From Corynebacterium sp. ACRPH (lineage in GTDB: Bacteria; Actinomycetota; Actinomycetes; Mycobacteriales; Mycobacteriaceae), in assembly GCF_022347285.1 (NCBI RefSeq), contig NZ_JAKRND010000012.1, positions 1 to 64,000 of the forward strand: a stretch of DNA of 64,000 bases, read 5' to 3'. A program made the position numbers and the translations under genes. The notes under the pieces were generated by a model that did no database searches, was not told the origin of the DNA, and worked only from the letters and a program-made list of their open reading frames with translations. This document shows positions 9,676 through 18,091 of the stretch, piece by piece. Positions within the stretch are counted from its first letter, which is position 1. The number at the start of each line of letters is the position of its first letter.

Positions 9676-11028
9676 ATGGAGCGGGTGAACGAATACAGCA
9701 CCCCCAGCAGTACCCACAGCACCCGATCCTCCGCGCTCCTCACAGACAAGTACGAGCTCACCATGCTCGAGGCCGCGATCCTCGACGGCACTGTCGACCG
9801 CGTCTGCACCTTCGAGGTGTTCACCCGCCGCCTGCCCAACGAGCGCCGCTACGGCGTGATCGCCGGCACCGCCCGCGTACTGCAGGCCGTCCGCGATTTC
9901 GTGTTCACCGACCAGCAGCTGGACCGCATCGACTTCCTGCGGGAAGAAACCCTGGAATACCTGCGCAACTTCCGCTTCTCCGGGCAGATCGACGGCTACC
10001 GCGAAGGTGAACTGTACTTCCCCCACTCCCCCGTCCTGACGGTCCGGGGCACCTTCGGCGAGTGCGTGATCCTAGAGACGGTGATCCTCTCCATCCTGAA
10101 CATGGACTCCGCCGTGGCCAGCGCCGCCGCCCGCATGGTCACCGCCGCAGGTGACCGTCCCATCGTCGACATGGGCGCACGCCGCACCCACGAATACGCC
10201 GCCGTCACCTCCGCCCGCGCCGCCTACCTGGCCGGGTTCGTCGCCACCTCCAACATGGAGGCCGCGCAACGCTACGGCATCCCGGCCTCCGGCACCGCAG
10301 CCCACGCCTGGACCCTGCTGCACACTCGTCCGGATGGCACCCCCGACGAGCTCGCAGCCTTCAAGGCGCAGATCGCCGCCCTGGGAACGGACACCACCCT
10401 GCTGGTGGATACCTACGACATCACTCAGGGCGTGGAAAACGCCGTCGCCGCCGGTGGCACGGAACTGGGAGCCGTGCGCATCGACTCCGGCGATTTGGGC
10501 GTGCTGACCCGCCGTGTGCGCGACCAGCTGGATTCCCTGGGCGCAACAAACACCAAGATCGTGGTCTCTTCCGATATGGACGAGTTCTCCATCGCCGCCC
10601 TGCGCAGCGAACCGGTGGATTCCTTCGGCGTGGGCACCTCCGTTGTCACCGGCTCCGGGGCGCCCACCGCGGGGCTGGTCTACAAGCTCGTGGAGGTAGA
10701 TGGTGTGCCCGTCGCCAAGCGCTCCCGTGGCAAGGCCAGCCTCGGCGGGGCGAAGGATGCCGCCCGCTTTAGCCGCCCCTCCGGCACGGCCGTCGAGGAA
10801 GTCACCTTCCCCTTGGGTGCGGAACTGCCCCAGGCCGAAGGGCTGAAAAGCACCCAGCTGACCATCCCCATGGTGCGCGACGGCGAGCTCGTGGACGGCC
10901 TGCCCACCCTCGAGGAATCTCGCGAGCACTGCGCCAAGCAGCTAGTTTGCCTGCCCTGGGAAGGCCTGGCTCTCACCCGCGACGAGCCCGCCCTGCAGGT
11001 TCGCCACATCCGCAATATCAAGGCCTAG
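9676..11028 (+). CDS. pncB: Nicotinate phosphoribosyltransferase
   Basis: PncB converts nicotinate and PRPP to nicotinate mononucleotide in NAD salvage. The 450-residue protein shows the family opening [15 protein letters not shown], the loop [10 protein letters not shown], the segment GTAAHAW and the phosphate-binding region [14 protein letters not shown] downstream NAD synthetase at 32.5 kb completes the same pathway. The start at 9676 is chosen because homology starts soon after; a longer frame upstream is antisense to clpS. The gene is divergent from clpS and followed 29 bp later by dinG in the same direction. Confidence 0.93.
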   Translation: MERVNEYSTPSSTHSTRSSALLTDKYELTMLEAAILDGTVDRVCTFEVFTRRLPNERRYGVIAGTARVLQAVRDFVFTDQQLDRIDFLREETLEYLRNFRFSGQIDGYREGELYFPHSPVLTVRGTFGECVILETVILSILNMDSAVASAAARMVTAAGDRPIVDMGARRTHEYAAVTSARAAYLAGFVATSNMEAAQRYGIPASGTAAHAWTLLHTRPDGTPDELAAFKAQIAALGTDTTLLVDTYDITQGVENAVAAGGTELGAVRIDSGDLGVLTRRVRDQLDSLGATNTKIVVSSDMDEFSIAALRSEPVDSFGVGTSVVTGSGAPTAGLVYKLVEVDGVPVAKRSRGKASLGGAKDAARFSRPSGTAVEEVTFPLGAELPQAEGLKSTQLTIPMVRDGELVDGLPTLEESREHCAKQLVCLPWEGLALTRDEPALQVRHIRNIKA

Positions 11029-11057
11029 AAGTTTCGCAAAGGTCCACCCAGTTTCGT

Positions 11058-13100
11058 ATGAGCTCCAACGTCCTCGACCTCCTCAGCCTCGCCGTCACCG
11101 ACCTCGGCGGTGCCCCGCGCCCGGGCCAGCAGAAGATGGCCAAGGCCGTGGCCGAGGCCATCGAAAAGGAACACCACCTGGCCGTCCAGGCCGGCACCGG
11201 AACGGGTAAGTCCCTGGCCTACCTGATCCCCAGCATCGCCGCGGCGATGGATTCCGACTACCCCGTCATCGTCTCCACCGCGACGATCGCCCTGCAGCGC
11301 CAGCTGGTGGAGCGCGATCTGCCGCGCCTGGCCAAAGCCCTCGAGCCGGAGCTGCCCCGCCCGCTTGAGTTCGCCATCCAAAAAGGCCGCGGTAACTACG
11401 TCTGCCTGAACAAGGTGAGTAACGCACAGACTGAAAGTGGCGTGGACGAGGCCGAGGAGTCCCTCCTGGATCCCTCCCAGCTCTCCGCCACTGGCGCCCA
11501 GGTAGCCCGCCTGCACGAATGGGCCGGCGAAACCGAGGACGGCGACCGCGATAATCTCCCCCAGGGCGTCAGCGATCGCGCGTGGCGCCAGGTCAGCGTG
11601 TCCTCCCGCGAGTGCCTCGGTGCTACCCGCTGCCCCTTCGGCGAGCAGTGCTTCGCCGAGCGCGCCCGTGCCCACGCCGCAGACGCCGACGTTGTCGTCA
11701 CCAACCATGCCCTGCTCGCCATCGATGCTCTTGTGGACGCCCCAGTCTTGCCGGAGCACGACACAGTGATCGTAGACGAGGCCCACGAGCTGGAGGATCG
11801 CATCACCTCCGTCGCCACCGCCGAACTATCCCCCACCGCCATCGCGGTGCTGGCCAAACGCGCCGCGAAGCTGGCCGTCTCCGGCGCCGACGCCGCCGGG
11901 GACGAGCTGGCCGAAGCAGGCGACAGGTGGACGGAGGCGTTGAAGGCGGAGGCGGCGGCGTCCAGAAACAACGACCGTTTCGGCACCGGCATCGAGGGGC
12001 GCTGGACCGGCGTGCCCGAGGCGCTACAGGTGCCGCTCGCAGCTCTAAGGGACGCGGCGTGGAAGACGAACCGGCAGGTCAGTGGCATCCCCGCCTCCGA
12101 GTTTGCGAATGATTCGAAGAAGGCCGCCGAGCGCCTGGCGGTGATCGTGGCGACCGAGGAGCTTAACGATACGTGTGTGCGCATCCTCAACGCCTCGCGC
12201 GTGGGCGAGGGCACCAGTGCGGATGCCGAGGATCTGCTCGGCGAGGACGTCATCTGGTACACCGCAGACTCCGGTCCGCGCGCACCGAAGCACGTCGTAC
12301 GGGTCGCCCCCTTGAGCGTTGCCGACCTGCTGCGCCAGCGCCTTTTCGGCCGAAACACGGTGATCCTGACCTCGGCGACGCTGGCGCTGGGCGGCAAGTT
12401 CACCTCCATGCTCAGCCGCTGGGGGCTGCCGAAGGACACCCCCACGCTGGATGCCGGCACGCCCTTCGACGCGCGCACCCACGGCATTCTCTACGTCGCC
12501 CGGCACCTGCCCCCGCCCGGGCGGGATCGCGCCAGCGACGCCTCCGTGGACGAAACCGCCCGGCTGATCAACGCCGCCGGCGGGCGCACCCTGGGGCTTT
12601 TCAGCTCCCGGCGCGCGGCCGAGGACATGGCAGAGCAGCTACGCACGGTTGTGCCCTACGAGATCCTGCTGCAGGGCGAAGACTCCATGTCCACGCTGGT
12701 GGAAAAGTTCCGCAAGAACCAGTCCGCCTGCCTATTCGGCACGCTCGGGCTGTGGCAAGGCGTGGACGTGCCCGGCAAGTCGCTATCGCTGGTGATCATC
12801 GACCGCATCCCCTTCCCGCGCCCGGACGATCCGTTGCAGCAAGCCCGGCAGGAGGCCGCCGACCAGCGCGGCGGCAGCGGGTTCATGGAGGTGGCGGCGA
12901 ACCATGCGGCGCTGCTGATGGCTCAGGGCGCGGGCCGCCTGCTGCGTTCCGTGGACGACCGGGGCGTGGTGGCGGTGCTGGATCAGCGGCTGGCCACGAA
13001 GCGCTACGGCAGCTACATCCGCCGCTCGATGCCGGACTTCTGGTACACGGAAAATGGCGACACAGTGCGGGGTGCACTGCGTCGCCTGGTTGAAGCTTAG
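11058..13100 (+). CDS. dinG: DinG-type ATP-dependent DNA helicase (XPD-like, Fe-S)
   Basis: A 680-residue superfamily 2 helicase that unwinds damaged or structured DNA. Walker A is GTGTGKS (residues 46-52), with a DEAH box in VDEAHELED (about 238). Four cysteines (VCLN about 115, then ECLGATRC and QCF at about 185-197) match the 4Fe-4S cluster of DinG/XPD enzymes. The C-terminal helicase motifs QGVDVPGKSL, DRIPFPRPDDP and QGAGRLLRS are intact. It follows pncB closely, the mirror of the mycobacterial Rv1329c-Rv1330c pair. Start ATG 11058 fits the family length; the frame is open further upstream but overlaps pncB. Confidence 0.93.
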   Translation: MSSNVLDLLSLAVTDLGGAPRPGQQKMAKAVAEAIEKEHHLAVQAGTGTGKSLAYLIPSIAAAMDSDYPVIVSTATIALQRQLVERDLPRLAKALEPELPRPLEFAIQKGRGNYVCLNKVSNAQTESGVDEAEESLLDPSQLSATGAQVARLHEWAGETEDGDRDNLPQGVSDRAWRQVSVSSRECLGATRCPFGEQCFAERARAHAADADVVVTNHALLAIDALVDAPVLPEHDTVIVDEAHELEDRITSVATAELSPTAIAVLAKRAAKLAVSGADAAGDELAEAGDRWTEALKAEAAASRNNDRFGTGIEGRWTGVPEALQVPLAALRDAAWKTNRQVSGIPASEFANDSKKAAERLAVIVATEELNDTCVRILNASRVGEGTSADAEDLLGEDVIWYTADSGPRAPKHVVRVAPLSVADLLRQRLFGRNTVILTSATLALGGKFTSMLSRWGLPKDTPTLDAGTPFDARTHGILYVARHLPPPGRDRASDASVDETARLINAAGGRTLGLFSSRRAAEDMAEQLRTVVPYEILLQGEDSMSTLVEKFRKNQSACLFGTLGLWQGVDVPGKSLSLVIIDRIPFPRPDDPLQQARQEAADQRGGSGFMEVAANHAALLMAQGAGRLLRSVDDRGVVAVLDQRLATKRYGSYIRRSMPDFWYTENGDTVRGALRRLVEA

Positions 13101-13143
13101 GGCCGGGGGCTAGGCCCGGAGCTGAGGCCCGGGGGCTGGGGTC

Positions 13144-14349
13144 TTAAGCCAGGTCCGCGCCGTCGTTGCCAGCGGCTGCGCTGTCGCCAGCGCCGCCCAG
13201 CAGGTCGTCGAAGGTCGGGGCGATGTCCTCGGTGTAGGTTTCCTCGGCGGACTCGTACACGCCGTCGCCGTCGTGGTCGTACACCTTGGTGTCGCCGATG
13301 CCGTCGAAGTCGGTATCCAGCAGGGCCTCGTCGGTGAAGCCATCGCCGTCGGTGTCCACGTGGCGCTCGTCCACCTGGCCATCACCGTCGGTGTCCACGA
13401 ACACGGTGTCCGTCTGATCGTTGCCGGTGGTGTCGATCTCAAGTGCGTCGATCTGGCCGTCGTTGTTGGTGTCATAAGCGACACCGTCTGCCAGGCCGTC
13501 GCCGTCCAAGTCCACGTACTCGCCGCCGTTCGGGGCTGCGCTATCCGCACCGGCGGACTGCAGGTCAGTGTCTGCGCCGCCCTGCGGGGCTGCGTCTTCT
13601 GCCGGGGCCTCTGCCTTGTCCTCTGTGCGAGACTCGGGCTTGTCCTCCGCCGGAGCCTCAGCCGCCGGGGCTGCAGCAGCCGGAGCGTCACCCTGCGGGG
13701 CTGCAGTCTGGGTCTGGGAGCCCCAGATGCCCTCGCCTACCGCCTGCTGTGCCGCGGACGGCGGAACCTCGCCGCTGGTGCCGTCCACGATGCCGTTGCC
13801 GTCGTGGTCGAACTCGGAGTAGTCAGAGATTCCATCGCCATCAGTGTCGTAAGCAACGCTGTCCACCTTGCCGTCGCCATCGAAGTCGTAAGCGGTCACG
13901 TCGTAGTTGCCGTCGCCGTTGGAGTCGATCTTCACGTTGTCGGTCACACCGTCGCCGTCGTAGTCGGTGGCCTTGGTGTCCAGCTTGCCGTCGTTGGTGG
14001 TGTCTACCGACATGTTGTCGATCACGCCGTCGCCGTCGATGTCCTCGTAGACCGTGTCGACAATGCCGTCCTGGTCGTAGTCCATCTCCGCGCGGTCGGT
14101 CACGCCGTCGCCGTCCTTGTCGTAGACCGTGCCGTCCGGACGTCCGTCGCCGGTGATGTCCACCTGGTAAGCGTCTGTCTTGCCGTCGCCGTTGGTGTCC
14201 TGCGCGCCGACAATGTTGCCCTGGACCATGTTGCCGTCTACGTCCAGTACCTCCCAGCGGCCCAGGGAGTGATCTGGGGCGCCTGCGTTGTCGTTGGTGG
14301 TGAGGCCGTTGTTGCTGTTGTTGCTGTTGTTCAGGTTCTCGTTGGACAT
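13144..14349 (-). CDS. Calcium-loop (DxDGDGxxD) tandem repeat protein
   Basis: A 401-residue very acidic protein. Two arrays of EF-hand-like or thrombospondin-type-3-like loops are visible: eleven units (about residues 48-190) and seven units (about 290-380), each 13 residues long with the pattern DxDGDGxxDxxxx. They are joined by an Ala/Pro/Glu-rich linker. Such loops bind calcium in known families; binding here is inference. I see no signal peptide, transmembrane helix or sortase motif, so the location is uncertain. The N-terminus is an Asn-rich tract. The ATG has AAAGGAG upstream. It is divergent from the dynamin-like GTPase pair and may be controlled with it. No specific named family is recognised. 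Confidence 0.8.
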   Translation of the reverse strand: MSNENLNNSNNSNNGLTTNDNAGAPDHSLGRWEVLDVDGNMVQGNIVGAQDTNGDGKTDAYQVDITGDGRPDGTVYDKDGDGVTDRAEMDYDQDGIVDTVYEDIDGDGVIDNMSVDTTNDGKLDTKATDYDGDGVTDNVKIDSNGDGNYDVTAYDFDGDGKVDSVAYDTDGDGISDYSEFDHDGNGIVDGTSGEVPPSAAQQAVGEGIWGSQTQTAAPQGDAPAAAAPAAEAPAEDKPESRTEDKAEAPAEDAAPQGGADTDLQSAGADSAAPNGGEYVDLDGDGLADGVAYDTNNDGQIDALEIDTTGNDQTDTVFVDTDGDGQVDERHVDTDGDGFTDEALLDTDFDGIGDTKVYDHDGDGVYESAEETYTEDIAPTFDDLLGGAGDSAAAGNDGADLA

Positions 14350-14671
14350 TGTGTGCTCCTTTTCAGTGTTCTTCCTAGTATCCTTCAGGCTCTTCCTGGC
14401 TGCCTGTCAGTTATTGAATGCCCCTCCCCTACAAGTTGTTCCTTGGGGGTATTTATTATGGACGCCCCCTCGCCTCAGAACCCACAAAATCCCTAGTAGA
14501 AGACATTTCCGCCACTTGAACCCTGAAAGCAGTTCCGGGGGTGAAAGCATGCATAGTGCTTAAGCTAAACTCCCGGAAAGTCCATTTATCGGCATACTAG
14601 AATGGCGTTCTCGCACTACCGTGCGCTCGCCGCGCACTAACCAGGCACTACACAGAAAGGCGATACACACC
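14350..14671. promoter_or_regulatory. Divergent promoter region between repeat protein and GTPase genes
   Basis: This 322-bp gap must carry both promoters. It is markedly AT-richer than the flanks. An inverted repeat AAGCA(TGCATAG)TGCTT lies near 14546-14564. I see no confident sigma boxes and no gene. Confidence 0.4.
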
Positions 14672-16534
14672 GTGACCCCCACCCCAAACGCTCCGGGCCG
14701 ATCCCCCCAGGCCAGCGTCGAGCGCGGGGCCACCATCGCCAGGAAATACAAGATGCACGATGCCGCGGATCGTGTGCAGAACCTCGTGAATGCGAAGTAC
14801 CGCACCTCCGCCGTGGTCATCATCGGCGAGGTCAAGCGCGGCAAGTCCTCCCTCGTCAACGCTTTAGTCGGTCGGCGCGATCTGCTGCCGGTGGACGTCA
14901 TCACCGCCACCAGCGCCCCCATCCGCATCCACACGGAGCCCGACCAGGATCCGGACCAGCCAGTGCTGGCGCGCCTGGTGCGGGGCACGGAGTACGACCC
15001 GATCGAGCCCGAGGATCTAAAGAACTGGGTTACCCAGGAGGCCGTGGATGCCATCAACCGCGCGCCGAAAGATAGTAAGGAAGTAGCCTCCCTACCCAGC
15101 GCCGCCGAGCTGCTGGTTCCCTACTCGGGCATGGGCAAGGTGACCATCATCGACACTCCTGGCGTAGGCGGCCTGGACGAGCACGCGGTGGCGGCCTCCC
15201 TAGCGGAGGCCAGGAATGCCGGCGTGCTGCTCATGGTCTGCGACGCCTCCACTCCGATCACCGCCCCGGAGATGGACATTCTCCGCCGCGCCCGCGAGCA
15301 GGTCGGCAGCGTGATCGTGGCCGTCACCAAGACAGATAAAAATGTGCGCCGCTGGCGCTCCATCGTTGCCGACGACCAGCGCCTCATCGCAGAGCACCTA
15401 GGCCTGGACATCCCGGTCATTGGAGTGTCCTCGTTGCGGGCTTTGGACGCGGCGGAATCGGCGTCACCAGAAAAAAGAGCACAGATCGAGCAACGATGCG
15501 GCATCGCCGAGCTGCGCCAGCAGATCATCGACCACGTGAACTCGCCGGGCAACCTCGGCACGGTGACCGCGCTCGAGATCACCAAGTCGACGATGCACAC
15601 CATCACCACGGACATCGAGCGCGACATCAAGCTCTACGACAAAACCAGCGATGCAGTCGGCGAACTCGAAGCGGAAAAGCGCAAGCTCGAGGCGTTCCGC
15701 GATGCCACCAGCGAGTGGGAACAGCTGTTCATGCGCGACATCCAGCTGAGCCGCAACAAGGTCTCCGCGGCAATGGACGAGGCGCTGACGGACGTAAAGA
15801 CGCGCTGGACCAACCGTGTGAACGCCGAAGGCATGCGCGTGCTGCGCAGCAAGCCGCAGGTATTCACCAGCCAGATCGAGATTGAACTGCGGCAGATCAT
15901 GGAGCAGATGGTGATGGCGATGGTCAGCGAAGTGACCGCCCGTGCCGCCCAGCTCTTCCAGGGGCGCCAGGACATGGTGGACCAGGTGCAGCAACAGATC
16001 TTCGCAGCACTGGCCCCGCCGAGTTCCCTCAGCCACGACGTGGAGAAGAAAACCACCGGCCTGGTGGATCCGTCGATGCTGACGATGGGCATCGTCGGCG
16101 CGGGCGCCCTGACAGTGGTGATCCCCTTCGCCCCCGTGGCCGCAGCGGCCTGGATCGGGGTGAATATGGGCTACCGGGCTATGCGCAACGGCAAGCAACA
16201 CCTACTTATCTGGCTCCGCGAGACCATTGCGACGACCCGCACCTCTATCAACCGCATGATCGACATTGCGATCACCACCGGTAGGACGGAGATCCTGCTG
16301 CGCCACCGCTCCGCGATCCGCCAGGAGCAGCGCAACCTGCAGTCCAAGATCGAATCCGCACAGAAAATCGCCCGCGAATCCGAGGCCCAGCGCAAACAGA
16401 CCGTCAGCAGGCTGAAGAAGAACCTGGAGATCGTGAATCAGACCATCGAAGAGCTAGATGGGCACCTGGCGGCGCTAAAGCGCACCCGGCGCGGGGCGGC
16501 GAGCATGGCGGAACACGCGAAGGCGGGGATGTAA
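14672..16534 (+). CDS. Dynamin-like GTPase (IniA-like)
   Basis: A 620-residue bacterial dynamin-like protein. G1 is GEVKRGKSS (about residues 51-59), G3 is DTPGVGG (about 160) and G4 is TKTDKN (about 221). Long helical regions follow, and a hydrophobic stretch at about 468-500 (MGIVGAGALTVVIPFAP) resembles a membrane paddle. Mycobacterial IniA, a related protein induced by cell-wall inhibitors, binds and remodels membrane; the same role is inferred. The GTG at 14672 has GAAAGGCGA upstream and is preferred over a GTG 17 codons earlier. Its stop directly abuts the ATG of the second GTPase, indicating an operon. Confidence 0.85.
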   Translation: MTPTPNAPGRSPQASVERGATIARKYKMHDAADRVQNLVNAKYRTSAVVIIGEVKRGKSSLVNALVGRRDLLPVDVITATSAPIRIHTEPDQDPDQPVLARLVRGTEYDPIEPEDLKNWVTQEAVDAINRAPKDSKEVASLPSAAELLVPYSGMGKVTIIDTPGVGGLDEHAVAASLAEARNAGVLLMVCDASTPITAPEMDILRRAREQVGSVIVAVTKTDKNVRRWRSIVADDQRLIAEHLGLDIPVIGVSSLRALDAAESASPEKRAQIEQRCGIAELRQQIIDHVNSPGNLGTVTALEITKSTMHTITTDIERDIKLYDKTSDAVGELEAEKRKLEAFRDATSEWEQLFMRDIQLSRNKVSAAMDEALTDVKTRWTNRVNAEGMRVLRSKPQVFTSQIEIELRQIMEQMVMAMVSEVTARAAQLFQGRQDMVDQVQQQIFAALAPPSSLSHDVEKKTTGLVDPSMLTMGIVGAGALTVVIPFAPVAAAAWIGVNMGYRAMRNGKQHLLIWLRETIATTRTSINRMIDIAITTGRTEILLRHRSAIRQEQRNLQSKIESAQKIARESEAQRKQTVSRLKKNLEIVNQTIEELDGHLAALKRTRRGAASMAEHAKAGM

Positions 16535-18007
16535 ATGGAGCAGGGAAATCAGATCCAATCGGCCTCGGCGCATTTGAGCCAGCGCGTCTCTGACCTAACT
16601 CTGCTGCTCACGCAGGCCGTCGACGCTTTGGCTGGCGGTTCGCCGGACCTGGCGCGGCACGCCGAACAGCTGCGCCTGATGGTCACCCGCCCGCCGCGCG
16701 TGGCTGTGGTCGGCCGCCTGAAATCCGGAAAGTCCACGCTGGTCAACGCGCTGACGGAGAACCTCATTGCCGCCACCGGCGCCCTGGAGTGCACCATGGC
16801 GGTGAGCATGTACCACAACGGTGCGCCCGCCCGCGCCGAGATCCACACCACCGACGGGCAGGTCATCCGCGTGCCGCTGAACAACGGCCCGCTGAACAAC
16901 CTGACCGTACCGGTGAACCAGGTGGACTTCGTGGACCAGTTCCTGCCCAACCGGCGCCTGCAGGAGCTCACTCTGATCGACACCCCCGGCACCGCCACCC
17001 TGACCGTCGAGAACGAGGAGCGCACCCGCCGCGTACTCGTCGACGGACAAAAGGACACGCGCCGCGCCAGCGGTTGGGCCGACTGCCTTGTCTTCCTGTC
17101 GGACTCTGCCCCGCGCGAGGACGAGAAGCGGTTCCTCTCCCAATTGGGAATGACGCCCCTAAATACCGTCGGCATCCTTTCCAGAGCGGACTCTTTCGGC
17201 TCCGGCGCGTTCGGCCCCATCGATCCGCTGCAGCATGCTCGCCAGCACGCCGATAGCATCCAGAAGCGACTGATGAGCACGTTGCAGCGCACCATTCCAC
17301 TCTCCGGCTTGATGGCCGAATCCGCCCTGACGGGCAAGGTCACCGGCGAGGTGGCCCGCAACTTGAGCGCGCTGGCGCAACTGGACCGCGAAGGCCTGCT
17401 GGACCTGCTGGAAGCGGAGGACCCGCGGGAGGTCGTGCCGGAGTGCAGCGCCAGCATCCGCGACGACCTGCTGGACGTGATGGGCGAGTACGGCGTTTTC
17501 GCCGGGCGCCGTATCGCCGCCGAGGGCGGGGCGCCGGCGCTGGTCAAGTGGATGGTGGAGACCTCCGGGGTCTCGGAGCTGGTGCACCTGCTGACTGGCG
17601 ACATCACCTACTTCGCCGTGCTGCAGCGCGCCGCCCGAATGCTGGACGTGCTGGACGACCTGGCCTCCAACCACCCGGACCTGCAGCACGTGCGCTGGGT
17701 GCAGTCGGTGACGCTGGCGCAGCCGGGCATGCACTTTGTGATGCTGTACCGCAGCTACCGCAATACTTACGTCTCCACCCCGGATTCGCGCCTGCTGCCG
17801 CTGCTGCGCTCCGCCGTGACGGCCGGGCACCCGGCAGAGACCGTGAACCTGCCGCGCGAAACTCCGGTGGAACAGGTCCGCCAGGCGCTGGAGGAAAAGA
17901 TCGCCGAGATGCAGCAAATGTCGATGTCCCCGCTGTCCGCGGCGGAGGATGAGGCTCGCGAGCGCCTGTTGGGCTCTTTCCAATCAGCTCTACAAGCAAC
18001 GCACTAA
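16535..18007 (+). CDS. Second dynamin-like GTPase (IniC-like)
   Basis: A 490-residue partner of the preceding GTPase. G1 is GRLKSGKST (about residues 60-68), G3 is DTPGTA (about 149), and the P-loop, switch and helical bundle order follow the dynamin-like family. Unlike its partner it shows no clear hydrophobic paddle, as in the mycobacterial IniA/IniC pair where one member is thought to carry the membrane insertion. TAA of the first gene is followed at once by this ATG, so the two are surely co-translated. Bacterial dynamins often work as such heterotypic pairs; hetero-oligomer formation here is inference. Confidence 0.85.
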   Translation: MEQGNQIQSASAHLSQRVSDLTLLLTQAVDALAGGSPDLARHAEQLRLMVTRPPRVAVVGRLKSGKSTLVNALTENLIAATGALECTMAVSMYHNGAPARAEIHTTDGQVIRVPLNNGPLNNLTVPVNQVDFVDQFLPNRRLQELTLIDTPGTATLTVENEERTRRVLVDGQKDTRRASGWADCLVFLSDSAPREDEKRFLSQLGMTPLNTVGILSRADSFGSGAFGPIDPLQHARQHADSIQKRLMSTLQRTIPLSGLMAESALTGKVTGEVARNLSALAQLDREGLLDLLEAEDPREVVPECSASIRDDLLDVMGEYGVFAGRRIAAEGGAPALVKWMVETSGVSELVHLLTGDITYFAVLQRAARMLDVLDDLASNHPDLQHVRWVQSVTLAQPGMHFVMLYRSYRNTYVSTPDSRLLPLLRSAVTAGHPAETVNLPRETPVEQVRQALEEKIAEMQQMSMSPLSAAEDEARERLLGSFQSALQATH

Positions 18008-18091
18008 AGGCCAACCGAGGCGCTAAAGTGTAAGCTACTTATGCCTTAAACGCTTTTAAACCCTTAAGTTTTGTCAGGAGCTGTACTTTAA

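Noticed and set aside
13101-13143. Terminator between dinG and the calcium-loop gene
   Set aside because: The short gap is a G/C-rich imperfect repeat without a convincing stem or T run.
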